Below, piece by piece: positions 54,089 to 62,620 of a stretch of DNA of 64,000 nt. The DNA is from DYIU01 sp038326775. GTDB lineage: Bacteria; Actinomycetota; Geothermincolia; Fen-727; Anoxymicrobiaceae. The notes beneath the pieces were generated by a model, which made no database searches, had not been told where the DNA came from, and saw only the letters and a program-made list of their open reading frames with translations. Positions within the stretch are counted from its first letter, which is position 1; the number at the start of each line of letters is the position of its first letter. Position numbers and translations under genes: made by a program. The stretch is from the NCBI GenBank assembly GCA_038326775.1, contig JBBQKJ010000008.1, positions 1 through 64,000 of the forward strand, given 5' to 3'.

Positions 54089-56463
54089 CGGCCGTGGGAC
54101 GACATAGATTACAGGGGCATCGTACGGTAGCGCTGCTGGCGGCGGCGCTGCTTCTTCTCCCGCTGGGACTGCTAGTGTCGCAGACGGAACCCGCGCGGGC
54201 GTTCCCGGATACGGCGGGCCAGCCCGCCGATATCCAGGCCGCGATCGATTACGTCACCGGCAAGGGGTACATGAACACAGCGGCCGACGGCAACTTTTAC
54301 CCGAACGAACCGGTCTCGCGCATCGACTACGCCTGCACAGTGGTCAAGGTCTTCGGTAAGCAGGGCGACCAGGCAGACCCGGGCGTTCACTTCACGGACC
54401 TGAAGGACTCCGATCCCAACTACAAATACGCGAACATCGCGGTCACGCACGGCTACATGAACTCCTACCCGGATGGGTCGTTCCGCCCCGGCGAGCCGCA
54501 CTCGACGGTGAGCTGCCTGGCGGGGCTGGTCAAGGGGTTGGGCCTGGACGAGCCGAACGGGCCCGTTTTCAGTGCCTGGGGCCTCTGGCCGCGGGGACCG
54601 TCCTACTCGGGGCAGTCCATCATCTCGAGCGATCTTCACTTGAAGTACCGCGATGCCCGCACCTGGCCCGCCAAACCGTATCCTCGCGGCGAGCTCGCCT
54701 TCAGCATAAAGATGGCCCAGCAGTACGAAGAATGGCGAATGGATTACGCCAGGGAGACGTTCAATCGCCTGAGCTGCCAGAGCCCTCTTGCCGGGCCGGA
54801 GCGCGAGAAGGCGCTCGACAGCGCATTCTCGAAGGTGGGTTACCCGTACGTATGGGGAGGCGAGTCGGATGCCGAGGGCGGATACGATTGCTCAGGGCTC
54901 ACCTACTTCGTGCTCCAGAGCGTACTGGGCCATCCCATGCAGCGCACCGCCGACGACCAGGCGCGCGACGGGCGTTACCAGGCTGTTCCCAGGGAGCAAC
55001 TCCTGCCCGGCGACGCGATTTTCTGGTACAAGGACCCGGCGAGCTCGAGCTACGTCGGGCACGCCGGTATGTACGTCGGACGCGGCATGTTCATACACTC
55101 CACCGGGAGCAACGCCGGCGTGAGCGTCGATTACCTCTCCGGGTACTGGAGCGACCATTTCGCCTGGGGCAAGCGGGTGATCGCCGAGCCCGAGCCGGAT
55201 TCGTTCGACACCTATATCCTGCTTTCCAACCCGGGAGGGGAAACAGCGCAGGCGAGGTTGACGTACATGCTCCGGGACGGCCGGCAGGTGGCCGAGGAGC
55301 GAAGCCTGGAGCCGTTCAGCCGCAAGACGGTGAAGGTGGACGACACCCTCGTCAACGAGGAGTTTTCGAGCACTGTCGAGGCCCTGCAGGGGCAGGTCAT
55401 CGCCGAGCGGTCCATGTACTTCCGTTACTCCGGCAAGTACCCGGGCGGGCACGTGAGCGCCGGCTCGACCGCCCCGGCAACAGACTGGTTCCTTGCCGAG
55501 GGCTGCACGGACTACGGCTTCGATACGTACGTCCTGATCCAGAACCCGGGGGGCGAAGCCGCTGACGTGACGGTGACCTTCATGACCGATGACGGCCGGA
55601 CACTGGCCCTCCCCTGCACGGTAACGCCCTACTCGCGCTATACCGTGACGGTGGACAATGTCGCGGGGATGGAGCATGCCGAATTTTCGACGAGGGTCTC
55701 CTCGAGCCGCCCGGTGGTAGTGGAGCGCTCCATGTACTTCGATTACAACGGCATCAAAGAGGGGCACAACTCGCAGGGATTGACCAGCCTGTCAAACGAT
55801 TGGTACTTCGCCGAGGGTTATACGGCGGGCGCCTTCGACACCTACGTCCTGCTTGCGAACCCGGCGGACACCCCGGCGGACGTCAGCATGGTCCTGCTGG
55901 GGGAGAACGGCGTGTCCTCCGAGATAACGTTCGAAATCTCAGAGCACGCCCGGCGCACGGTCGCTATCGACCGTATCAAAGGCTGGAGTAAACGGGCGTT
56001 CTCGATCAAGCTCCACTCAACCCAACCGATCGCGGCCGAGCGCGCGATGTACTTCAAATATAACGGAATAACCGGCGGGCACGACGCCCTGGGTTGCCCC
56101 GCGCCGGCGACCCAGTGGTACGTGGCCGAGGGGTATACCGCCGGGGAGTTCGACACCTATATCCTGGTTTCGAACCCGGGTGACGAGTCCGCCGACCTGC
56201 TGGTGAGGTTCATGCTGAAGGGTGGGCGATACCTGGACAGGATGTACAACGTCCCCGCCAACTCTCGCTACACTATAGCGGTTGATGGCGAGCAGGGGCT
56301 TTCCTCGGAGGAGGTCTCCGCGGTCATGGCCAGCAGCAAGCCTGTCGTTGTCGAACGCTCGATGTATTTCCGCTATGGGGGCAGACCGGGCGGGTCGTGC
56401 GCTCCGGCGGTCGCGGGGCCGGCTGCCAGGTGGTACTTCGCGGAAGGCTACACAGGAAGATAA
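54076..56463 (+). CDS. Surface NlpC/P60 peptidase with SLH domains and four W-Y-x-A-E-G modules
   Basis: A 795-residue exported protein. Signal-like helix at ~16-36. S-layer homology domains span ~43-95 and ~102-155 (YMNTAADGNFYPNEPVSRID; YMNSYPDGSFRPGEPHS), with a possible third, weaker unit to ~220. The NlpC/P60 domain spans ~242-370, with Cys272 (YDCSGLTYF), His329 (VGHAGMYVG) and His341 (FIHSTG). It should cut peptide stems of peptidoglycan while the SLH domains hold it to the wall. Four modules run from ~376, starting at SFDTYILLSNPGG, and the chain ends WYFAEGYTGR. ATG 54076 overlaps the amidase stop. A 24-bp inverted repeat follows it. Confidence 0.9.
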   Translation: MHEVTAVGRHRLQGHRTVALLAAALLLLPLGLLVSQTEPARAFPDTAGQPADIQAAIDYVTGKGYMNTAADGNFYPNEPVSRIDYACTVVKVFGKQGDQADPGVHFTDLKDSDPNYKYANIAVTHGYMNSYPDGSFRPGEPHSTVSCLAGLVKGLGLDEPNGPVFSAWGLWPRGPSYSGQSIISSDLHLKYRDARTWPAKPYPRGELAFSIKMAQQYEEWRMDYARETFNRLSCQSPLAGPEREKALDSAFSKVGYPYVWGGESDAEGGYDCSGLTYFVLQSVLGHPMQRTADDQARDGRYQAVPREQLLPGDAIFWYKDPASSSYVGHAGMYVGRGMFIHSTGSNAGVSVDYLSGYWSDHFAWGKRVIAEPEPDSFDTYILLSNPGGETAQARLTYMLRDGRQVAEERSLEPFSRKTVKVDDTLVNEEFSSTVEALQGQVIAERSMYFRYSGKYPGGHVSAGSTAPATDWFLAEGCTDYGFDTYVLIQNPGGEAADVTVTFMTDDGRTLALPCTVTPYSRYTVTVDNVAGMEHAEFSTRVSSSRPVVVERSMYFDYNGIKEGHNSQGLTSLSNDWYFAEGYTAGAFDTYVLLANPADTPADVSMVLLGENGVSSEITFEISEHARRTVAIDRIKGWSKRAFSIKLHSTQPIAAERAMYFKYNGITGGHDALGCPAPATQWYVAEGYTAGEFDTYILVSNPGDESADLLVRFMLKGGRYLDRMYNVPANSRYTIAVDGEQGLSSEEVSAVMASSKPVVVERSMYFRYGGRPGGSCAPAVAGPAARWYFAEGYTGR

Positions 56464-56472
56464 TGCAACATT

Positions 56473-56574
56473 GGGGTCAGGTCAATTTTCATGCCGGGGT
56501 CAGACACCTTGACATGAATCTATATCTGAATAACCGGAATACTGCGGCAAATTCATGTCTAGGTGCCTGACCCC
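56473..56574. repeat. REP/MITE-like inverted repeat with GGGGTCAG arms
   Basis: A 24-nt left arm (56496-56519, GGGGTCAGACACCTTG...) pairs with the right arm (56551-56574) at 22 of 24 positions, around a 31-nt loop. A further GGGGTCAGGTC copy lies at 56473-56483. GGGGTCAG-ended palindromes are common mobile repeats, often moved by REP-associated Y1 transposases. No transposase is present. It splits the wall-hydrolase operon between the NlpC/P60 and SpoIID genes. Confidence 0.75.
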
Positions 56575-56598
56575 AGGATGAATCAACGAAAGGGATTG

Positions 56599-58821
56599 AT
56601 GCGAGTGAAGTCGATATGGAAGAGAATGCCGGTGCTGGCGGTGCTGGCGTTGCTGATGCCGGCTCTGGTCGCGAACCCGGCCTCCGGCGTTGCCAAAAGC
56701 GGAGGGGCCGGCGACCCGCTCTACTACTTCAGCGGCACCGGCCGCGCGCACGGTGTCGGGATGTGCATGGACGGTGTCTACTACATGGCCAAAGCCGGCA
56801 GCGACTATCACTCGATTCTCGGTTTTTACTACACAGGCATCGCGTTCTCGCGCACCGACGAAAACCGCCCGATCAGGGTAAAAGGCCGCGACGGCCAGAT
56901 ACGTGTCTGGACCATGAACGATTACCTTCACCACCTGCAGGAGGAGCCGGACAACTACCCGATGGAAGAGCTCAAGGCTCTCTACGTCGCCGCTCGCACG
57001 TATACGCTCTCCTGCATAGCCCGCAACAAGCACACCGCCCAGGGGTTCGACATCTGCTCCAGCGGCGACTGCTGCCAGGCGTGCGACGAGAACAAGAACA
57101 TCGCCAACTACCCCAACAACAACGCGGCTGTGGACGCCACAACCGGCGAGATAATGACCTACAATGGCTCTCCCATAACCGCCGCTTACTGCGGCTCCTG
57201 CGGCGGCCACACCGAGAACAACGAGGACGTCTGGGGCGGCTCGGCGATCCCGTACCTGCGAGGCAAGCCCGACCCAAACTGCCAGTACTCTCCCAGGTTT
57301 TCCTGGAGCAGGAGCCTGCGCAAGTCGGAGTTCGAGGCGCTCCTGAACTCGCGCGCGGACACCGCGGTTGGAAACCTGTACGTGCTCGACCTCTCCCGCA
57401 GGACCCCCGGCGGACGAGTCAAGACCGCTCGCATAACAGGCTCGGCCGCGATAAAGACCGTGCCTGGGAGCACTCTACAGGCCCTTCTGGGGTTTCAGAG
57501 CACCAGGTTCGACATGGTGAGGCCGAACTTCGACGAGTATATCCTGGTCCTGAACCCCAACCCGGAGCCAACCCTGGTGACCTTCACCTTCATGCAGCCG
57601 GACGGCACCAACTCCACCCGGGTCGAGGAGGTGCCCGGCAACTCGCGATTCACCATGAAGGTCAACGACTACATACAGTTTCAGGAGGTCTCAACAAGGG
57701 TGGTGTCTGACGCGCCCGTGATCGCCGAGCGCGCGATGTACTTCAACTGCCGAAACCAGTTCTGCGGCGGCAGCGCGAGCGCGGGCATACCTCGTCCGGA
57801 GCCGAAGTGGTACTTCGCCGAGGGGTACACGGGGGGCAGCTTCGAAAGTTATGTCCTTGTCCAGAACCCCCAGCCCAACCCGGTCGACATCAAGTTCACC
57901 TTCATGCTGCCGGGAGGCAAGACGATCGAGCGTACCGCGCAGGCCGGGCCTTCTTCGCGCATGACGTTGATGCTCGATAGCGTACCGGGGCTCGAGGATA
58001 CCGAGGTCTCCACCATGGTCGAGTGCACCAGCGGCGACGGTATTATCGCCGAGCGCTCCTGCTATTTCGATTACGGCGGCCGTGACGGCGGGCATAACGC
58101 TCCGGGGGTCGCCGCCCCCGCAAACCAGTGGTACCTGGCGGAAGGTTACACGGGGCAGCAGTTCGACACTTACATCCTGCTGCAAAACCCCAACGACCAG
58201 CGTTCCAGCGTTGACGCCGCATACATGAGGGAGGACGGAAAGAACGTCAGGCGCACCTACTCGATCGCTCCTCACTCCCGGTACACGATACACGCGGACG
58301 CGGTTCCCGGCCTGGAGAACGCAAGCTTCTCCACCAGCCTGGTCTCCAGCAACGGGGTGGGCTTTATCGCGGAGCGGGCGATGTACTTCGACTACAACGG
58401 CGCTGGCCTGGACGACGGGCACGACAGCATCGGAGCCACGGCGCCCGCCGAGACATGGTACTTCGCCGAGGGCTACACCGGGGGCAGGTTCGACACCTGG
58501 ATACTGGTGCAGAACCCGGAGTCGCAGACTGCCCGGGTCAGGGTGACCTTCAACACCCCGGGCGGCGGAGCGGTCCGGAAAGAGTACACAGTGAAGGCGC
58601 GCTCGCGCTTTACGATACCGGTCGATTCGGTCGAGGGGCTCGCCGACGCGGAGGTGGCGACCACGGTCCAGTCCACCAACGGCGTGAAGGTAATCGCCGA
58701 GCGCGCCGAGTACTTCGTCTATTCCGACGGCTACTGCTCGCGGGACGGAGGGCACAATACCATCGGCGTTAACTCATCCTCTAACACCTGGTACTTCGCG
58801 GAAGGCTACACCGGCTTCTAG
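56599..58821 (+). CDS. SpoIID/LytB-domain protein with four W-Y-x-A-E-G modules
   Basis: A 740-residue exported protein. Signal peptide to ~30. Residues ~39-300 match SpoIID/LytB: GRAHGVGMCMDGVYYMAKAG, EELKALYVAARTYTL, YCGSCGGHTENNEDVWGG, PYLRGKPDPN. SpoIID proteins are peptidoglycan lytic transglycosylases or amidase enhancers, so this suits partnership with the Amidase_3 protein two genes upstream. The domain has several extra Cys (ICSSGDCCQACDENK), suggesting disulfides or metal. Four modules run from ~309 (FDEYILVLNPNPEP), and the protein ends WYFAEGYTGF. The start is ATG 56599 after AAAGGG; the open frame begins inside the upstream repeat. Confidence 0.88.
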   Translation: MRVKSIWKRMPVLAVLALLMPALVANPASGVAKSGGAGDPLYYFSGTGRAHGVGMCMDGVYYMAKAGSDYHSILGFYYTGIAFSRTDENRPIRVKGRDGQIRVWTMNDYLHHLQEEPDNYPMEELKALYVAARTYTLSCIARNKHTAQGFDICSSGDCCQACDENKNIANYPNNNAAVDATTGEIMTYNGSPITAAYCGSCGGHTENNEDVWGGSAIPYLRGKPDPNCQYSPRFSWSRSLRKSEFEALLNSRADTAVGNLYVLDLSRRTPGGRVKTARITGSAAIKTVPGSTLQALLGFQSTRFDMVRPNFDEYILVLNPNPEPTLVTFTFMQPDGTNSTRVEEVPGNSRFTMKVNDYIQFQEVSTRVVSDAPVIAERAMYFNCRNQFCGGSASAGIPRPEPKWYFAEGYTGGSFESYVLVQNPQPNPVDIKFTFMLPGGKTIERTAQAGPSSRMTLMLDSVPGLEDTEVSTMVECTSGDGIIAERSCYFDYGGRDGGHNAPGVAAPANQWYLAEGYTGQQFDTYILLQNPNDQRSSVDAAYMREDGKNVRRTYSIAPHSRYTIHADAVPGLENASFSTSLVSSNGVGFIAERAMYFDYNGAGLDDGHDSIGATAPAETWYFAEGYTGGRFDTWILVQNPESQTARVRVTFNTPGGGAVRKEYTVKARSRFTIPVDSVEGLADAEVATTVQSTNGVKVIAERAEYFVYSDGYCSRDGGHNTIGVNSSSNTWYFAEGYTGF

Positions 58822-58848
58822 GCGCCGGTGCAGGTCCAGGTAGCTCCC

Positions 58849-59886
58849 ATGAGACGTAATCGATCCAGCAAGAAACTCGGCGGAGGTGAAGCGCCGCTCA
58901 TCGCACACCGCGATGTCTTCGGCAAGGCGCTCGCGCTGGTGCTGATTTTCGCCCTGGCAATGGGGGCGTTTTACTTCGCTCTCCGCGTGCCGCCGCGGTT
59001 GGTGGAGCGGAAGCGAAAAGTTGTCAACGCGCTCGATGCCGACGGGGGAAGGCTTCACGCGCTCCCGCCTGATGGCGCCGGAGAGGTCAAGGTGAGGGGG
59101 CTCGACTACCTGGTTCCTCGCGGAGCGAAAGCCCGGCGTTCGACCGGTGTCGCGCTCGACCAGGTACGCGAGATGGGCCTCCTGCGGGGTTACAGCCTGC
59201 CGCCGCGCCGGCTGGCTTTCAAACCCGACGGCAGCTCGATCATCCTTCCGCCCTCCCCAGCGGTCGCCGGCCCTCGCGATGTGGCGGTCATCTACCACGG
59301 GAACCGCGAGAAAAAGCGCGTCGCGCTGACGTTCGACACCAGCGAGGTTTCCGAGCCGCACTCCTCCCTGGCTATCATTGAGGAGCTGGCGCGGCTCCGG
59401 GCGCCGGCCACCCTGTTCGTGTGCGGAGGCTGGTGCCGGAAGAACCCCGGGCCTCTCCGCATGGCGGTGGACCGCGGCTTCGAGATAGCCAGCCATTCCT
59501 ACAGCCACCCCATGTTCACTCGAATCGGCAACGAGCAGATAGCGAGCGAGTTGAGGCGGACCGAGGAAGCCGTGCGCGAGATAACCGGCTCGGGCGTCGC
59601 GGCGTACTTCCGCCCGCCTTACGGAGACATGGACGCGCGGGTCCAGCAGGTAGTCGCCAGCCTGGGTTACGCCACGGTGATGTGGGACAGGGACACACTA
59701 GACTGGCACCCGGCCACCATCCAGCCCCAGATAAGAGATCGGGCCACCATGGAGGCGCGCGCCGGGAATATCGTGTTGATGCACACACTGGGCAGGTATA
59801 CGCCTGACGCCCTCGCCGAGATAGTCGGCAACCTGCGCGCCGGGGGTTACGAGCTCACCACGCTGTCCGGCGTCCTCCAACCCTGA
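58849..59886 (+). CDS. Membrane-anchored polysaccharide deacetylase (NodB-type)
   Basis: A 345-residue protein with one transmembrane helix (~25-46) and an external NodB domain (~155-340). Motif 1 is TFDTS (161-165) where most family members have T-F-D-D-G, so the second, metal-binding Asp is Thr. Motif 2 SHSYSH (His216, His220), motif 3 RPPYG (255-259), motif 4 DTLDW (282-286) and motif 5 LMHT (His312) are intact. It likely removes acetyl groups from peptidoglycan or another glycan. The start is ATG 58849, 27 bp after the SpoIID gene (GTG 58828 is possible). It lacks the repeat modules of its neighbours. Confidence 0.87.
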   Translation: MRRNRSSKKLGGGEAPLIAHRDVFGKALALVLIFALAMGAFYFALRVPPRLVERKRKVVNALDADGGRLHALPPDGAGEVKVRGLDYLVPRGAKARRSTGVALDQVREMGLLRGYSLPPRRLAFKPDGSSIILPPSPAVAGPRDVAVIYHGNREKKRVALTFDTSEVSEPHSSLAIIEELARLRAPATLFVCGGWCRKNPGPLRMAVDRGFEIASHSYSHPMFTRIGNEQIASELRRTEEAVREITGSGVAAYFRPPYGDMDARVQQVVASLGYATVMWDRDTLDWHPATIQPQIRDRATMEARAGNIVLMHTLGRYTPDALAEIVGNLRAGGYELTTLSGVLQP

Positions 59887-59945
59887 GGAGGGAGCCCCCC
59901 GACGGGAACGGCAAGGAGTTCGCACGTGGGCGGGACGCGCCGCGG

Positions 59946-59975
59946 TTGAGAAAGCTGGCAGCCTGGTGATAACAT
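59946..59975 (+). promoter_or_regulatory. Candidate promoter of the rml genes
   Basis: TTGAGA (59946-59951) and TAACAT (59970-59975) with 18-bp spacing and a TG extended -10 (59967-59968), 38 bp before the rmlA start. Confidence 0.45.
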
Positions 59976-60012
59976 TCGGAAGTCGTTGGAAGGCTCCTGG
60001 AGGAGAGAGTTC

Positions 60013-61077
60013 ATGAAAGCGTTGATCCTTTGTGGCGGCTTCGGCACGCGGTTGCGGCCGATAACGCATACCATAGCCAAACAGCTCGTCCCCATCGCCA
60101 ACAAGCCCGTGCTTTTCTACGGGCTGGAGGCCATCAAGGAAGCGGGGGTCGAGGAGGTCGGCATAGTGGTCGGCGAGACGGCCCGGGAGATAGTCAAGGC
60201 GGTGGGCGACGGCTCACCCTGGGGCCTGCGCGTTACTTACATCAACCAGGATAAGCCGCTCGGGCTCGCGCACGCGGTCCTTGTCTCGGAGGAGTACCTC
60301 GGAGGCGAGGACTTCGTGATGTACCTGGGCGACAACCTTATCAAGGACGGCATCAAGGGCCTAGTGGACGAGTTCAGGCAGAACAGGCCCAACAGCCAGA
60401 TACTGCTTGCGCGGGTCAAGGAGCCGGAGCGGTTCGGGGTCGCCGAACTCGAGGACGGCAAGGTTGTTCGCCTGGTGGAAAAGCCTCTGAAGCCCGCGAG
60501 CGACCTGGCGCTGGTCGGGGTTTACATGTTCGACGGCGGCATCATGGAGGCGGCCAGGGCCATCAAGCCTTCCGGACGCGGCGAGCTCGAGATCACCGAC
60601 GCTATTCAATGGCTCATCGACCAGGGCCGCAGGGTCGACCCGCACATCATCAACGGCTGGTGGAAGGACACCGGGCGCCTCGAGGACATGCTCGAGGCCA
60701 ACCGCATCATGCTGGAGACGCTGCAGCCGAGCATTGAGGGCCACGTGGACAGCGAGTCGAAAGTTGAAGGCGTCGTCGTGGTCGAGAAGGGCGCCGAGGT
60801 GATCGCCAGCAACATACGCGGCCCCGCCATCATCGGTGAGGGAACCAGGATCGTCAACTCCTTTATCGGTCCTTACACGAGCATATATTTCGGGGTCGAG
60901 ATAAACGGCTCGGAGATAGAGCACAGCATCATCCTGGAGAACAGCAGGATCACCGACATCCCGGGGAGGATCGAGGACAGCCTTATAGGCCAGAACGTCG
61001 AGGTGAGCCGCTCGCCTCTAAAACCGCACGCGTACCGGCTGATGCTCGGTGACAATAGCCGCGTCGGAATAATCTAG
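60013..61077 (+). CDS. rmlA: Glucose-1-phosphate thymidylyltransferase, long form
   Basis: A 354-residue nucleotidyltransferase making dTDP-glucose. The N-terminal domain has LILCGGFGTRLRPITHTI, KQLVPIANKPV, YLGDNLI and VEKPLKP. The C-terminal ~100 residues form a left-handed beta-helix (IRGPAIIGEGTRIVNSFIGP), as in the long RmlA type of actinobacteria and archaea. ATG 60013 follows GGAGGAGAG. It is the first gene of a run with the epimerase-like and rmlB genes. Confidence 0.93.
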   Translation: MKALILCGGFGTRLRPITHTIAKQLVPIANKPVLFYGLEAIKEAGVEEVGIVVGETAREIVKAVGDGSPWGLRVTYINQDKPLGLAHAVLVSEEYLGGEDFVMYLGDNLIKDGIKGLVDEFRQNRPNSQILLARVKEPERFGVAELEDGKVVRLVEKPLKPASDLALVGVYMFDGGIMEAARAIKPSGRGELEITDAIQWLIDQGRRVDPHIINGWWKDTGRLEDMLEANRIMLETLQPSIEGHVDSESKVEGVVVVEKGAEVIASNIRGPAIIGEGTRIVNSFIGPYTSIYFGVEINGSEIEHSIILENSRITDIPGRIEDSLIGQNVEVSRSPLKPHAYRLMLGDNSRVGII

Positions 61078-61184
61078 ATGGGGTTAAACCGCTTTTGTCG
61101 CATAAACTACAATGAGCAACACGCACGACAAGAATGAGGCCAACACGCTGTCTTGCCTCGGTGCCTGACCGGCGGAGGAGCGCA

Positions 61185-61640
61185 ATGATAAACGGAGTGG
61201 AGATAAAGGAACTGGGGTTAGTGACGGACGAGCGAGGGCATCTCATGGAGATGCTGCGAAGCGACGACGAGGTCTTCGAGAAGTTCGGCCAGGCGTACGT
61301 GACCACGACGTATCCCGGGGTCATCAAGGGCTGGCACATGCACCGCAAGCAGAGCGACAACGTCGTGTGCGTACGCGGCATGATAAAGCTCGCGCTGTAC
61401 GACGGGCGAGAAGGCTCGGCGAGCCCGGGAGAGGTCACCGAGGTGTTCCTGGGCGAGCACCGGCCGGTGCTGGTGCACATCCCGATGGGCGTGTATCACG
61501 GCTGGAAGTGCATCAGCGAGCACGAGGCTTACATCGTGAACATGCCCACCGAGCTCTACGACTACGATGACCCCGACGAGCACCGTCTTCCGTTTGACAC
61601 CGACGAGATTCCCTACGACTGGGAAATCAAGATGGGATAG
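61185..61640 (+). CDS. dTDP-4-dehydrorhamnose 3,5-epimerase-like cupin
   Basis: A 151-residue RmlC-family cupin, shorter than the usual ~180. The core has TTYPGVIKGWHMHRKQSDN (catalytic His region), VCVRGMIKLALYDGR and IPMGVYHGWKCISEHEAYIV. It may be a true RmlC or a related dTDP-sugar epimerase/isomerase. The start is ATG 61185 with GGAGGAG. It lies between rmlA and rmlB, and ends 11 bp before rmlB. Confidence 0.8.
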   Translation: MINGVEIKELGLVTDERGHLMEMLRSDDEVFEKFGQAYVTTTYPGVIKGWHMHRKQSDNVVCVRGMIKLALYDGREGSASPGEVTEVFLGEHRPVLVHIPMGVYHGWKCISEHEAYIVNMPTELYDYDDPDEHRLPFDTDEIPYDWEIKMG

Positions 61641-61651
61641 CGAGGTACAAG

Positions 61652-62620
61652 TTGAGGCTACTTGTCACGGGAGGCTGCGGCTTCATAGGTTCGAACTTCA
61701 TCCGTTACATGCTCCAGGCGCATCCCGGCGTTTCCATAACCAACCTGGACAAGCTCACCTACGCTGGCAACCCCGAGAACCTGCGCGATATCGCCGGGGA
61801 GTTCGATTACACTTTCACGCGCGGCGACATATGCGACGAGGCGCTCGTGGACGGCCTGGTGTCAGAGGGCTTCGACGCCGTGGTCAACTTCGCGGCGGAG
61901 AGCCACGTCGACCGCTCTATCACCGGCCCGGCCGAGTTTATCCAGACCGACGTATTCGGGACTTTCAACCTGCTGGAGGCGTGCAGGCGGCGGAACATCC
62001 CGAAGTACCTGCAGGTATCCACGGACGAAGTCTACGGCAGCATCGAGGACGGCTCCTTCACCGAGGAGTCGCCGCTCGCTCCCAACAGCCCGTATTCGGC
62101 AAGCAAGGCGGGAGGTGACCTGCTGGTCCGCGCCTATCACAAGACCTACGGCCTGCCGGTCCTCCTGACTCGCTCCAGCAACAACTTCGGCCCCTGCCAG
62201 TACCCCGAGAAGCTCATACCTCTCTTCATAACCAATGCCATGGATGACATCAAGCTCCCGCTCTACGGCGACGGGATGAACGTTCGCGACTGGCTGTTCG
62301 TGACGGACAACTGCGCCGGCCTCGACCTGGTCCTGCGCGCCGGCGCGCCCGGCGAGACCTATAACATCGGCGGAGGGCAGGAGAGGACCAACGCCGAGAT
62401 AACAAGCGGCATACTGGCGGCCCTGGGCAAGCCCGAGTCGCTCATCGAGCACGTGAAGGACCGCCCGGGACACGACCGCAGGTACTCCCTTGACTTCAGC
62501 AAGCTCGGCGCGCTCGGCTACGCGCCGCGCACCGACTTCGAGCGCATGCTGGAGGAGACGGTCCGCTGGTATGTCGATAACCGCGCCTGGTGGGAGCCCC
62601 TGAAAGCGGCTCATGCTTAG
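61652..62620 (+). CDS. rmlB: dTDP-glucose 4,6-dehydratase
   Basis: A 322-residue short-chain dehydrogenase/reductase. NAD-binding motif LLVTGGCGFIGSNFIR, then NFAAESHVDRSI, VSTDEVYGSIEDGSF (catalytic T-D-E), PYSASKAGGDLLVRAYHKTY (Tyr/Lys pair) and RSSNNFGPCQYPEKLIPLF. It makes dTDP-4-keto-6-deoxyglucose, the precursor of rhamnose and other deoxysugars. The start is TTG 61652. No rmlD follows within the window. Confidence 0.95.
   Translation: MRLLVTGGCGFIGSNFIRYMLQAHPGVSITNLDKLTYAGNPENLRDIAGEFDYTFTRGDICDEALVDGLVSEGFDAVVNFAAESHVDRSITGPAEFIQTDVFGTFNLLEACRRRNIPKYLQVSTDEVYGSIEDGSFTEESPLAPNSPYSASKAGGDLLVRAYHKTYGLPVLLTRSSNNFGPCQYPEKLIPLFITNAMDDIKLPLYGDGMNVRDWLFVTDNCAGLDLVLRAGAPGETYNIGGGQERTNAEITSGILAALGKPESLIEHVKDRPGHDRRYSLDFSKLGALGYAPRTDFERMLEETVRWYVDNRAWWEPLKAAHA

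Noticed and set aside
61095..61113. Promoter before the RmlC-like gene (TACAAT at 61108)
   Set aside because: The -10 is good, but no -35 lies at a usable distance, and the gene can be read from the rmlA promoter.
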